From Microcyclospora pomicola (taxonomy: Eukaryota; Ascomycota; Dothideomycetes; Capnodiales), in the NCBI GenBank assembly GCA_002786065.1, contig NHNY01000005.1, forward strand, positions 1,054,001 through 1,118,000: a stretch of DNA of 64,000 nt, read 5' to 3'. A program made the translations under genes and the position numbers. Shown one piece after another: positions 25,101-35,151 of this stretch. The notes under the pieces were generated by a model. That model saw only the letters and a list, made by a program, of their open reading frames with translations. It had not been told where the DNA came from and made no database searches. Numbering within the stretch: position 1 is the first letter of the stretch; each line of letters opens with the position of its first letter.

Positions 25101-26706
25101 CATCGTCATCCCGATCAAGACCTCCACGATACTTGTTCTTCTCTGCTTCGGCAATCTTCTCGTCCTGTGCACTGATCTTACGCTCCAGCTCACGGACTTT
25201 ACGACGCATGTGCTGAGTTTCCTTACGCTCGTTGGCGAGATCCGTCTGTAGTTGGACATTTTTGTCGATGAGCTCCTTTACGCCATCATCAGAGCGGCTG
25301 CGCAGAGCTTCGTCCAGGAAGTGGATCTTGAGCTTCAAGTCAAAGTTTTCTTTCGTCAACTTATCAATCTTGCCATTTTGTTCCTTCAGAGTTAGCGTTT
25401 TGCGAGGTCCTGCCAGTATACTCGCACTGGGGCCACCGGCAGAAGCTGGTCGTTTGTCAGGTGAAAGGCTCATGGTCATAGCACGGAAGTCCCTGACAAT
25501 CGTGTCTGGAACATGAATGTTTTCAATTCGCTGAGCAAGGACTGTATCAGTAGGCACTTGGTTACCATGAATGCTGGCTTTGGGGGTCACTGGACGGCCT
25601 TCGTCGCTAGCATTGACGCGTGTACCAGATCTGCCGATGGGAAGTGCACCACTAGAAGTACGTGGCCGCCCGTTGTTGTCATCCATGTACGATGAGACAC
25701 TGCCCATACTAGGCAGACGAGAGAGCATATTTGCTGTTCTGCTAGATCTTGGCAGGAAGCCGCTTTTAGTACCTACGCCCTCAGTCTGTAGCGCATAGTC
25801 TAGGTCGGACGCAGCTTCACTCGTGGAGAATCCCGAGCTCATCGTGTCGGAGGACAGGGACGAATGATGGCTCACTTTCCGAGTCGAAAGTCCATTTGGC
25901 CTCGTGACGAGTCGTGATCCTGACGAGGCGGTATCGTTGTTTGCGCTGTTCGCAAGACTTACCGCCTGCGGAGAAAAAGGAGGACCATTCGGTCTTGGTG
26001 CAGAAGCTGGTCGTATGGTAGATGCTTTGGATAAAGGTCGCGTAGGAGGAGTTGACGGTGACAGCTTCTTCGCAAGTCCATGCGCTGTCGTCGATGTGTT
26101 TCTAGCATGGGTTCGTTGGGCTGCAGCTACTATTGGACTTGCTTCTTGCGTTGTCTCTTCCTGCTCCCCAAAGTCATTGCCCTCGAAGGCTTCCGACTCG
26201 TCGTGGGACTCCTCATCTAGATGTCCTTGCTCTGTCCTGTAGACCTCGCCCGATGTCTCCTCGTCTTGCTCATCTGGCTCATCTTGTTCGAAATCTTCGA
26301 AAGTGTGTTCTTGTGAGGTGTTCGTCGTCTGACTCGACAGCGAGCCATGCGCAGGATTGCCAAGCTCAAGGTAGGTGTCGTCCACGCCTCGCAGTACGTC
26401 TTGCGCTTGCGGTTGCGACATGACTTCCGGCATGAAACTGGATTCGACGTCCGTGAAGTGTCGCCTTAGTTCTCGCTCATCCATGCTATGGTCGTCATCC
26501 TCCTCACCTCGGTGGGCAGAAGTTTGTTGTGTGGTTGGTAAGATTGAGGCATCATCGTGGTGACTGTCAGACGGCTCTTGCAAACCCTGATCACTGCTTT
26601 CATCTTCCCATTCCCCCAGCATTATGCGTCGCATAGACTTGCTGGAGCTCCCTGGTCCAACAGACCGCTTCTCGGACCCGTTCGGTCGTCGTTTGATCTG
26701 GCTCAT
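22120..26706 (-). CDS. apsB: ApsB/Mto1-type microtubule-organising-centre coiled-coil protein
   Basis: Proteins of this family (Aspergillus ApsB, fission yeast Mto1) recruit or activate the gamma-tubulin complex at septal, spindle-pole and nuclear-envelope sites and so control nuclear positioning. The single exon encodes 1528 residues. The diagnostic CM1 (Cnn_1N) motif is at about 435-510, starting LTLKEQNGKIDKLTKENFDL and continuing KLKIHFLDEALRS. Residues 1-430 are acidic then Ser-rich and disordered. Residues 510-1300 are almost continuous heptad-type coiled coil. The C-terminus (about 1440-1505) has the basic-acidic helix RELERRLGAEREARLLDRQ and LENEELRSMLEREKFRNAEY, matching the Mto2-binding or MTOC-targeting end. 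It is longer than ApsB (about 1050) through its long N-terminus and coiled coil. It sits head-to-tail with the Nup42/Amo1 gene. Confidence 0.87.
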   Translation of the reverse strand: MSQIKRRPNGSEKRSVGPGSSSKSMRRIMLGEWEDESSDQGLQEPSDSHHDDASILPTTQQTSAHRGEEDDDHSMDERELRRHFTDVESSFMPEVMSQPQAQDVLRGVDDTYLELGNPAHGSLSSQTTNTSQEHTFEDFEQDEPDEQDEETSGEVYRTEQGHLDEESHDESEAFEGNDFGEQEETTQEASPIVAAAQRTHARNTSTTAHGLAKKLSPSTPPTRPLSKASTIRPASAPRPNGPPFSPQAVSLANSANNDTASSGSRLVTRPNGLSTRKVSHHSSLSSDTMSSGFSTSEAASDLDYALQTEGVGTKSGFLPRSSRTANMLSRLPSMGSVSSYMDDNNGRPRTSSGALPIGRSGTRVNASDEGRPVTPKASIHGNQVPTDTVLAQRIENIHVPDTIVRDFRAMTMSLSPDKRPASAGGPSASILAGPRKTLTLKEQNGKIDKLTKENFDLKLKIHFLDEALRSRSDDGVKELIDKNVQLQTDLANERKETQHMRRKVRELERKISAQDEKIAEAEKNKYRGGLDRDDDDPTLQAEMHEEILYLRQQLDHSENQVTTLREEVMTKELEKRKMAEHMRSLAGNRGDAAAGARETMDMWQDLLNTETGRREEAEEDIRRLREELSSLRIDRASPAAHRLANFAKRRSGLGYEQSLDDEAESASGMHNSDVASSVTMVEQLKHENAELRRDLGAQTSMLTSRNRERERLQQEIEDLKLLQRKSDGARSVNGDSIFERSISRAHQRVQSRTSDHVSVTQLAEAERDEWERKEGQLRDQNADLKLKFQELERAHNTHLQYIASLESDYAEMEQELNESSEDSRALQSERDEALHAHEDLRAEYGKLEQEALNEIDKGMKEIEDLESQLEETRKKLQRTQTKLDHTSDGYQGLQSELREITQSVMHLEDEKEANMRTIQAIEQQLADAEAEIQSWEQKCKELDQKNRKLEITQESLQSEVTFLREEQEGDKIKIGELDDALNAAQQTIQDEQERLRELEEAIVDERQQRDVLENKSREEVQKVLDDLNSETSKTKDEVRKLRRSLSAKEVEASSWKQKLDDLEQSLQSALGDTNGTKQSLLIAIDSLQRHIEITANNLDRAKMDLADKDRLLRHRDGLLESTSLESRRLSDLLDKERSSRKHDLEQFEKASRGQATNMRTIAQQESRVLELETAYSQDKRKMAALESQYREQLTDRNNLLLALWNRLSTICGADWAQAHGLVNGHVPSTEVIQSNLSPFSKNLISALKTIEALLGSFKTRIRSTEKDLWRDYQTLEQNLEMRVRRMEALENAVENTQRALAEELTTQQSRPQHTRTSSIRGSRNNDESNRLKNEMKQLKGELKIHRAHPSAMAQQMINQRAQQMNAEGHLRRMSTAGSASGKSSTTSPARAMVAQLLRGHSSHAAEQPPISLAEESGPSRPQSLTIDTTQATPHPNEARWVHRLRELERRLGAEREARLLDRQGARERLIQGRLENEELRSMLEREKFRNAEYDLTSMPDSDHDARELAVERAIAKDGHEEQHGRSPE

Positions 26707-27267
26707 GCTTTGACACTAGCGACATTGACGCTCCGGACTCCTCTTCACATAGACCGGTGCGTAGCGTCGGATGCTCGTCGTCGGCTTTCGTGATGTCGAT
26801 CCTTTTATGACTATGGGCAGCTGCCAGTTGGTAGTGGAAAGTGGCCGTGCGTTGAGCAAATCAACTTATAATTGGAGCGCGTGAAGGTGTTCGCCAACGT
26901 GATCGTCGCGTTTCTATCGATAGATGAATCAGGGGCGTTCGGCAGCCAGCGCCGCGGGCCGAGCATGTGTGAAGCCAGCTAGCGTGTCACCAACGTGCTC
27001 CATCGAAGTCTCGCATCTTCACATGCAGGGATCGGTCTAGCTTTTATGTTTCATGCTCAGACATCAAATGCCCTTCCATGTGCACAGATCATGTAGAGCC
27101 AAAAATGCATGATCCAGCGGCCTTTGGCGTATCTCCGAGATTCGAAACAAAGATCAGGAACGATTGGGCTTGTCTATAGTACAATTACATTTCCTGTGCA
27201 GATGAAAATTGAACCCTCGACGCCAACGCTTGATGAGTGAACAATCAGTGCTTGTTTGCCCAGCCCA
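26707..27267. promoter_or_regulatory. 561 bp gap: apsB promoter and Nup42 3' flank
   Basis: Both flanking genes are on the minus strand, so this holds the apsB promoter and the 3' UTR of the nucleoporin gene. No open frame or repeat of note was seen. Confidence 0.55.
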
Positions 27268-29355
27268 CTAAAGGTCCCACCTAATCCATTCTCTTTTGGG
27301 CGGAATCTCAGGAACCAACCCGTCTTTGAATGTGCCCGTCTCTGCCAAAAAGTCATACATCTCCTTGAGCGTCTGGCCCTTCTCGCCCTCATACGCCTCT
27401 GGGGGCCCTTCAAAGTCTGGATGAGAAGGCGGTGGTCCATTTTCTATCCAGATCCGTTCTGGCTTACCTGTCCTTGGATTCTGATACAACGGGGCTCCCT
27501 CGGAGTCATAGTTAACGGTATGGCCTTTCCATGTGAGCATCTTACCATTGGCATTCCTTGTGATGTCGGCGGAATTACTGGCGCCGCCCACCTGTCGTTG
27601 AGGCCCACTAGTCAACGGTGCAGATGGTGCTGTGCCGAATCCAGTGCTTGAGGGTTGTGGCTGCGCGCCAAAAGCACCGTCCCCACCCACTTTGCTCGGT
27701 GCTCCAATTCCGGTGCTCGCAGGCGCTTGTGGGTTTGAAGAGCTTGCTTGGCCGAACGGGCTCGCATTTTGTTGTGGTGCAGAAGCACCGCTTTGAGCTG
27801 TCTGCCCAAAACCACCAATACCTCCAAGCTTTGGAGCCTGTCCGAACCCACCAACAACACCTTGTTGAGATGCTTGACCGAAGCCGGCCCTTGGAGCTTG
27901 TGAGGCTTGGCCGAATCCACCTCCTGTGCTAGTGGAGGATTGTGAAGGTTGACCAAATGCACTCGGTTGTGGAGTGGCACCGCCAAAACCTGGCGTAGAT
28001 CCAAATCCACTCGTTTGTGAAAGTGGCTTTTGGGCTGCGGCCGCAAAAGGCGAGGGCTGAGCACCAGTGGCGCTCGAAACTCCAAACGCCGAACTTTGCG
28101 GTTGTGTCGAAGCGCCAAAACTGCTCGGGGCTCCAAATGCTGGTCTGGCGCCAGTTGATGTTCCGAAGGCTGTGCTTTGCGCGCCTGGCATGGATGGTGC
28201 CCCGAATGCGGGCCTACCCGCAGCAGCACCAGATCCGCCAGCTGTCGATGGTTGTCCGAAAGCGCTTGTAGCCGACATTGAAGGTTGACCAAAGGCGGCG
28301 AAGCCACTGGACATAGTACGCGGATCAGACTGCATACCAAAGCTGTTGCTCGTACCTGCATTGGACGTCGGCGTCGTGCCAGGTCGTTGCCAGGGGCTTG
28401 CGTTGACTTTAGTCTGCTTGTTACGGTCTTTGTCGGTGTTCTCGCCTCCTAGGACGTATTGAATAGCACTGTCCAGGTTGTCGAGCACATATTGTGCCTT
28501 TGCATTTGCTCCATTCACCAAAGCTGCTTCACCTTGTTCCTGTGCCACTGTTAGCATGGTTGTGAATATCGTTGAGGTGCTTGAGGACCGTACGTATTCT
28601 TGTAGCGTTTGTGGGTTGCCCGAGGCCTTCGCGATGTAATAAAGCACCCGAAGCTCTTCGGGACTCTTCTCAAATTCTGCGTCAATAAGCTCTAGCGGGG
28701 CGTCTCTTCCAGGTCCGTATGCAGAAAGTGGCCAGGTCGGTTTCTCCCCGTCAGTTCCGCCGATTGTAACATCTCTTCGAATGTTGTCACGCTCAAGCTG
28801 AAATCTAGTGTATAATCAGCCATGAGTCTCTGCACTCCAGGACACGAACGGGTTTGCTTACGGTAACGAGCGGTTGTTGTTCGGCCTATCTACAAATGGC
28901 ACCTAATTGTCAGCTTGATGCACAATTTTCGCGTAAGGAGTAACACAAATCGAGGTACGCGATGGATGCATGCCAGGGGAGCATATGGGCATTGAACAGG
29001 ATGCGGACAGAGACAATATTATGAGACGAGAGTGGCAACCAACATCCATCGTTCAAGCTTGATATAATCCAGCACGACTGCGCAATACTTGTTGAAAAGG
29101 GGACGACTGTACATTTATCGGCGGCACTGCCTCCGCCGTTACCAAGTGCCGCGAAGCGGTTGGTTGATTGACCTTGTTGTTGTTGTTGGCCGCGTGGATG
29201 CTCGTTCTTACAACTGTCTGTGCGAAACGTAAGCATTTGATCAAAGAGGTCCTTTCTGATAGCATACCGCCAAATTTGCATCGTCCTTCAAGAAAGAACT
29301 TGCACACTGGACGACCACTGCCGCTGCCACCACCGCCTGAATTCCGACCAAACAT
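27268..29355 (-). CDS. CCCH zinc-finger FG nucleoporin, Nup42/Amo1 family
   Basis: Nup42 (yeast) and Amo1 (fission yeast) sit on the cytoplasmic face of the nuclear pore and aid mRNA export through Gle1. Proposed exons: 29355-29268, 29217-29113, 28889-28862 and 28804-27268, in frame throughout, 585 residues. Exons 1-2 join to make one CCCH finger at residues 18-38 ([20 protein letters not shown], CX7CX5CX3H), the family hallmark. After a Gln-rich linker comes the conserved block YGPGRDAPLELI ... EKSPEELRVLYYIAKASGNP (about 100-135). Residues about 225-470 carry more than 20 FG, GFG or AFG repeats. The last 90 residues, ending KREWIRWDL, are the conserved C-terminal tail. Exon 3 is only 28 nt and the intron before it (28890-29112) is 223 bp, so this part needs transcript proof. 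It lies directly downstream of apsB on the same strand. Confidence 0.83.
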
Positions 29356-30027
29356 TGTCGACTAAGTTCCGCGGCTCAAAATCGTGATCATGGCGTTCCC
29401 GTGAATACTTGCAGACCAAACGGAAGCCGATAATGTTGATTTTGAGATCGTCTTGCCGGGCCTGGTAAGCAACAAATGTACACTTTCAAGCAATTTTTCC
29501 TGTCCACTGGGTGTTGTTTTCTCTTGCGTCAGTGGGTGTCTGTCGAGTGCCTCGAGCAAGAACAGGTCGAGTCTCCCCACGTAAGGCACGCGTCGAGACT
29601 TTGCTGATGGTCTGTGCCCTGTATATCGTGATAATCCAAGAAGCTGTTCGAGGATCTGCGTCAATCGAGTTGCGAACTGCAATGACTCGTATCTTGGTAA
29701 CCGTGACTTGGCGTGGCAGGAATCGGTGTTGCAGTACTATTATAGCAACCTGAGAAATGCAATGACATGTTGTTCGGCTCGCCTTGCGGAGCTTTCGCGA
29801 TAGAACAAGTTACTTGGAGCTAGCGTATCCCGCACCCCCCAGGACCCACGACGAACATCCAGAACGACATCTCCAACAGCACAACTACTAATCCCGAGTG
29901 CTGGACGAGAGCATTTGCAAGACTCACATTCGACCCAGGAACGAACTTCCAGGACAAAGCACACCTGACAAGCCTTGGATTCTGCTTCCAGCATTACCCG
30001 TGTCTCAGGACATGAGCGAACCACTTC
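29356..30027. promoter_or_regulatory. 672 bp divergent promoter region
   Basis: It separates the start of the Nup42-like gene (minus) and the small membrane-protein ORF (plus). An open frame at 29362-29682 (minus, 106 codons) has no recognisable content and is not called. Confidence 0.5.
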
Positions 30028-30424
30028 ATGCACCCAGTCTCTGTCCTTACCTTCTGTATCTTTCTAGCTGGATACATCACTGCACGTTGGGATCTTGTCA
30101 CTCGCTTGTATGAGTTGGCCATCTTTGCCTGGGACAACGGCGTCATTGTACGGCAATTGGTCTTCTATCATTGTGTCCGTCCCAGCACTAAGCAGAAGCA
30201 TCTCCAGACACGTGCTGCCTACGGCTTCGTTATACTGTCCGTTTTCTTCGTTGTGCTGCTTCTACCGATAGAAGGAGTTGTCCTGAAAGAAGCCGAACTC
30301 GTCAGTGTCGTACCGGGTCTGCTTGCGCTCCCAAACCTGTGATCTGACAAGTACTTAGCACCCACGACCGGTCGAAGCAGGCATTTCCGCTCGCGAACAA
30401 TTGAGGAGAAGAGGATCATTCTAG
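30028..30424 (+). CDS. Small predicted two-helix membrane protein, unknown function
   Basis: I do not recognise this gene. ATG 30028 opens a frame whose protein starts MHPVSVLTFCIFLAGYITAR, a hydrophobic helix, followed by a polar loop and a second helix VILSVFFVVLLLPIEGVVL. After residue 91 a GT-AG intron (30301-30358, with CTGAC branch and TTAG acceptor) gives a better end, HPRPVEAGISAREQLRRRGSF, with stop at 30424; total 113 residues. Unspliced, the frame stops at 30343. A further optional 48-bp intron (30148-30195) is in frame but lacks a good branch site. The stop is only 43 bp before the GPI1 start on the same strand. Small two-helix subunits (Eri1/PIG-Y) occur in the enzyme that contains Gpi1, but I see no sequence match, so any link is speculation. 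Expression is unproven. Confidence 0.55.
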
Positions 30425-30467
30425 CTGTCATCGCAATGGGATTATGACCACACGCAGACATGGCTTA

Positions 30468-32756
30468 ATGCGCGTGTTCTGGCCTGCAGATGCGCCCACG
30501 GACACCTCGCCAGGCGTCCTTGTAGGATGGAGGAATTCAGAATTCGATGTGCTGGTCGTGGGGGTACTACAAAGCGTTGATGTGAGGATACATTCAAGAC
30601 GAGGGAGCTTCAAGTTACAATGGCTGACAGGCTGCAAAGGTTCGCAATGTCGAGCAGGCTTTACGAACGCAGGTTCTCTTCAAAGGAGGTCCTAAGCCTA
30701 TAGATCGGATATTGGAGCGATGTGGTGGAAGACCGCTGCAAGTGTTGGGTACACTGAATGTGACACCAGGCACCAACCTCTTTGACCCGAAGCTACTGTG
30801 TATGCAGTCCCTACATCGATCGAAATTGGCGCACGTCGAATGCCCAAAGGATGCAGGCATTGCTGTTCAGATTGTCATGTTCTCTCGACCTGATCCGAAG
30901 AGAATGCAATACCTGTCTCTGACGCCAATCTCACTGGCTCTCAGTGATAAGTCCACTATTGTTGGGAGTGTCTCGCCTTTCGACAGAATTGACCAAGAGG
31001 AGGATGCCGAGAGAAGACGAAAAGAGAAGTTGATGGACAAAGTGAAGATGCATACTGTTGTCAGGCATCCGCGGACACCTAAAGAGTTGGCACTACCTAC
31101 CATTCTCGACCAAATAAATTGCTCAGCCGAGATTCACGATTTGATGCAGCGCAACATTGGATTGGTTGGCGTTAGGTCTAAAAGGAGTTTGAGCGTTAGC
31201 GAACGAGTTGTCGAATCTGCTACGAATCTTTGGGAGTTCATGCTGCTCTGGATGAAGCAGGCATTCCTGCAGAATATCTGGCCGATCGCATCACAGATCT
31301 TTGTGTGGTGTTTGATGGCTCAACGCATTTCTGCGGAAGTCATGCTGGTTCTCCTTGACTGGCGTTTATTGCCAGACTCAGCCGCCATTAAAGATATCTC
31401 TGCCACTGCGCAGCAGGTCGATATACGTCTTCAGCAGTTTTGCTATTGGCCAGCTCAATATATCACGTTACACAAAAAGCGAGGTGACTGGGAAAGTATA
31501 GCAAGCAACCAGCCGGAGTATATTCGATTTTTCAACAGTCTATGGCTTGTTGCGAATGATATTATCATCGGGATCGCTGTTGGCTCTTACATCCTCGAGA
31601 ATGCCGACTTGGTGGCGGCTCAGATGGACAAGATCGTCACCACATATTCCATTGAGGGACTGCAACAGATGATCACTTGGCTGATGGGGTGGCCAGCCGG
31701 CCTCAAACTCAACAATGAACTTGCCCGGTTTCTTGGCGATCTCTTCCTGTGGGTCATCGACTACTGGAGTGGGTGCATAATGCAACTGCGCCCTGCTCTT
31801 CCTCACATTGTCAGGTTCATTGGCATTTCGAGCTTCGCCGGCGCCAGCTTGTCTATCTCCATGTTCTCGGACCTTGTGTCCTTGTTGACACTTCACATTT
31901 ACTCATTTTACATTGCATCAGCCCGGATCTACAACTGGCAGCTCACCATCATCATGTCGCTGTTTCATCTATTTCGTGGAAAGAAGCGTAATGTCCTTCG
32001 CAGCCGCATCGACAGCTGCGATTACGATCTTGATCAGCTTCTTCTCGGGACCATCCTTTTCACGCTTCTCTTCTTTCTTCTACCAACGGTTGCGGTTTTC
32101 TATGCTACATTTGCAGGGGCGCGAATCGCCATCATTGCGCTGAAAGCTGCACTTGACACGTGGTTGGCATGTCTCAACCATTTTCCACTCTTCGCCCTCA
32201 TGCTTCGATTCAAAGATTCTCAACGTTTACCCGGCGGTGTACAGTTCGAGTTACTAGATACCCCTTCAGCACTGACTTCCTCTGAGTGCGTACCTGCACT
32301 CGCGCCGACTTCATACATCAGACTTAAGGTCAGTTATCCACTCCTCCTCCCTTCTTTTCGAATCTTCCACTGACCATAGCGAATTTACAGTCCGTTCCTT
32401 TGCCACTCTCGCAGACTTTCTCCCAATACGCTCAATTGGGGACTCAGATCCGCAAACACTATCTCTTGCCTCGAGTTTTCTTGTGCTTGGTCTCTGGCCA
32501 ATTTGTTCCCCCAATCCATCGCAAGAATCTGTACTCGCTCCAGTACAGTATGCTGCCTGTTCAGCGGGTAAGCATCGGGGAGATGTGGAACTTGTTGACC
32601 TTCGGCAGCAAACACACTGTTGAGACGAACGGACATGTGGTGGTACCGACCGTCGCAGGACCTGGGCACGTGTATAGCAGAGGGAAGCATGGTCGAGGAG
32701 GCAGGGATAGAGATAGAGACCGTGGGCCTGATCAAGGGTACTGGTGGAGCAAATGA
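30468..32756 (+). CDS. GPI1: GPI-GlcNAc transferase subunit Gpi1 (PIG-Q)
   Basis: Gpi1 is a subunit of the ER-membrane complex that adds GlcNAc to phosphatidylinositol, the first step of GPI-anchor synthesis. Exons 30468-30581, 30631-32328 and 32391-32756 give 725 residues; the 49-bp and 62-bp introns keep frame. The conserved N-terminus is MRVFWPADAP with GVLVGWRNSE, then RILERCGGRPLQVLGTLN across exon 2. The Gpi1 domain (about 260-640) contains RQLQFCYWP-type sequence (RLQQFCYWPAQYITL), LWLVANDIIIG, LNNELARFLG and at least five hydrophobic segments up to TILFTLLFFLLPTVAVFYAT. Exon 3 ends with the conserved SIGEMWNLLTFG and an Arg/Gly/Asp-rich tail. An in-frame ATG at 30444 would add eight residues; 30468 fits the family start better. 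It is a functional complement to the GPI-type surface proteins at 53-55 kb. Confidence 0.93.
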
Positions 32757-32832
32757 CGAGTTATGTACATATCTATGCATATGCGTTGATTGATCTCGAT
32801 GTCGGACGACAAAGATCGTGAAGCGAAGCCGA

Positions 32833-33549
32833 TCATCGCCATTTCCAGTCTTCGCACTCGAAGTTCGCATAACACCTGAATTCGTTACTCAAGCCCTTGC
32901 TGTGCTTGGGTTCAAAAGTCGATGTCTTGACCCCTGCTTGAGCATACACCTTGTGGATGACCGACTCCATCCTCTCTCCTGTACACGATATGTATCGGAG
33001 CTTGTCGTCCCAAGTCTTCGCAAGGTAGCGAGCTGTGATGGCCGTCTTCGTCTGACAATCCTCAGATAGAAAAGGCGGATCACAGATGATCCGATCAAAC
33101 TTTCCTTTCAAAGCGGCCGGCAACCGAAGGGGATGCTGGAAATCGTAGGCCACAAAATCTTCACCGAACATGTCGAACCTACTGTCGTACTCGAACAAGC
33201 GTAGCAGCGGCCGTTTGCCCGCCCACGCCCTCTCGTCTTCCGTCAGCAGATTGCGCAACGCGATGTACACGCTCGGCGCACTGACAATCGCAATCGCACT
33301 GGTGTCATCCGCGCCATGCAGAAGCTGCCGTGCCAAAGTCCGCGCGGTGTCGTCGGTGTACCAGAATTGGCTCTGGTTCCAGTCTTCGCCGAACAGGTCC
33401 ATGCTGAGTTTTGCATTCTGGAATTTGTCCTCGGCTTGCGATTTCAGCTCGAGGAATTGCTTCTCCCGGGCGGACTTTTCATTCTGGAACGCTTGCAAGG
33501 CGGCGAGAGTGTCCGCGGGGAGCTTGGGCATATCATCGTCAGAGTCCAT
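32833..33549 (-). CDS. EFM5: Protein-lysine methyltransferase Efm5 (eEF1A)
   Basis: Efm5 and its human relative EEF1AKMT1 trimethylate a lysine of elongation factor eEF1A in the cytosol, using S-adenosylmethionine. The single exon encodes 238 residues, the expected size. Family marks are LPADTLAALQAFQNEK at the N-terminus, EDWNQSQFWYTDDTARTLA (about 55-75), IAIVSAPSVYIAL in place of the classic SAM loop, LFEYDSRF, and the catalytic-type DPPFLSEDCQTK around 160, the NPPY-like DPPF motif that once led to annotation as an N6-adenine methylase. The C-terminus LSNEFRCYANFECEDWKWR is also typical. The stop lies only 76 bp from that of GPI1, so the two convergent transcripts probably overlap. Confidence 0.92.
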   Translation of the reverse strand: MDSDDDMPKLPADTLAALQAFQNEKSAREKQFLELKSQAEDKFQNAKLSMDLFGEDWNQSQFWYTDDTARTLARQLLHGADDTSAIAIVSAPSVYIALRNLLTEDERAWAGKRPLLRLFEYDSRFDMFGEDFVAYDFQHPLRLPAALKGKFDRIICDPPFLSEDCQTKTAITARYLAKTWDDKLRYISCTGERMESVIHKVYAQAGVKTSTFEPKHSKGLSNEFRCYANFECEDWKWR

Positions 33550-34031
33550 ATTTCTGGTGGTTTGGGTTGAGTGCGTGCATTTGATGTGAACAAGCGCTCC
33601 GGTCGGCTTTTCAATGATCTTCGGCCATATAGACGCGCAACATATATCAGCCCGGCGTGACGACCACTGTATTTGTGGCTCAGCGCACGTTAAGTCGGTT
33701 TACTGTTCTCGACTGTCCGATTCATTGAAAATAAACACGTCTGGGACATGATATCTACGGTATGAAAGGCTGGTGGCGTCCGATTTGTGTACGAAAGGCC
33801 CCATCGGTCACGGGACTCGAGGTGTCGGCTGCTATCTCCGCATGCCTGGAGTGACTGATCTCACCATTCCCGCAGTGCCACCCTCCAACCGACCTTCCTC
33901 AATCACTCGCTCTTTCTCTTCAGTCTTCCATATCCTGACGCCCACGGCTACTCTCTCTTCTCCTTCTTCTCCGGACGTTCATATACGCATCGTGTGAAGC
34001 AGCCTCATCGCCTCTCCTAGCCAGCAGTGCC
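33550..34031. promoter_or_regulatory. 482 bp divergent promoter, EFM5 / BSD2-like
   Basis: This separates two divergent start codons. A pyrimidine-rich stretch (about 33885-33985) just upstream of the BSD2-like ATG is typical of fungal core promoters. No named site is claimed. Confidence 0.55.
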
Positions 34032-35151
34032 ATGAGCGCCCAGCGTTATGCCAGGGTACGTAAGGCCCCTCCTGCTTATCCGCAGCGTTGCGGTCTTCGG
34101 GGCCTGCAAACATAGCGAGCACTTACTTACAACACGCGAACAGGTTGCACCAGAAGACGCAGATAACCACGTAGAAAGTCCGACTGTGCCGAACTCACCG
34201 CCACCCTCATTCCGATCCCGCGCAAGCTCACGGCGACAGTCACGCGATGACAACGAACGGCGAAGCGAGGAGGAGCGCAACCTGAACGATGCATTCGACG
34301 CGCCTTCCGACGATGAAAGCGACGACGAGAACACTTCAGACGAACGGCGGCTTATCCCCGGCGCCTCGTCTACCCAAGACCCGCCCTCGCAATCTGGTAA
34401 CACGCAGAGACCTGCGGTGCCACAACGGACGGTGACGGAAATTCCGGCTTTTGCAGCCACAGCGTCCAGCGGTCGGGTGGTGGGAAACAGCCAGGCGAAT
34501 GATGGAGTATTTGCAAACCTGAACGCGAAGCCGCGGCCGGGAGAGGATCTAGAAGAGAAGCCTCCGACCTACGAACAAGCTGCCGCGGACGCTACGCCAC
34601 CATACTGGGAGACTACCGTTCTCTCACCGTACAACACAACCGGCAATCCGGATGATGTCTTTGTGGACGGTCTGCTCGTCGGTTCCGTCTTCTCCTTTGT
34701 GTGGAACGCCCTGATTTCCATGTCCTTCCAATTGATCGGATTCCTCCTCACGTATCTCCTTCACACAACACACGCTGCCAAGCATGGATCAAGGACCGGC
34801 CTGGGAATCACCTTGATTCAGTACGGATTTCAAATGCGCTATGCCGCCAACCGAGAGAGGGCGGAACCGGGTGTGCCTGCAAGTCCGGGAGACGGCATCC
34901 CTGACGATCCGAACGCACATGACTTCGACCCTAGTTCAATATCTGGATCATCAGATCACATAACATCCGGCCTGACCACCAGCGACTGGCTTTCTTACGC
35001 TTTGATGATCGTTGGTTGGTTCATACTCATTCGCGCCGTCTCAGACTTCTTGCGAGCACGACGACAGGAAGCTCTCGTACGATCGAGTCCTGATCGAGGT
35101 CTTGGGGTCGCTGTGGTCGCTGAAGGTGAGCACCCTGAGAGCAGTGTATAG
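34032..35151 (+). CDS. Bsd2/NDFIP-family ubiquitin-ligase adaptor
   Basis: Bsd2 and related NDFIP proteins are Golgi/endosome membrane adaptors that bring Rsp5-type HECT ubiquitin ligases to cargo such as metal transporters. Exons 34032-34055 and 34144-35151 give 343 residues; the 88-bp intron has a perfect GTACGTAAG donor. Splicing makes the start MSAQRYARVAPEDADNH, better than the internal frame. A PY motif EKPPTYEQ (about 165-175) for WW-domain binding precedes the membrane part. Two long hydrophobic hairpins follow: VFVDGLLVGSVFSFVWNAL with FQLIGFLLTYLL, then LGITLIQYGF, and near the end WLSYALMIVGWFILIRAVSD. The N-terminal 150 residues are acidic and Ser/Arg-rich with likely phosphosites. 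Family assignment is firm; which transporter it controls is unknown. Confidence 0.88.
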
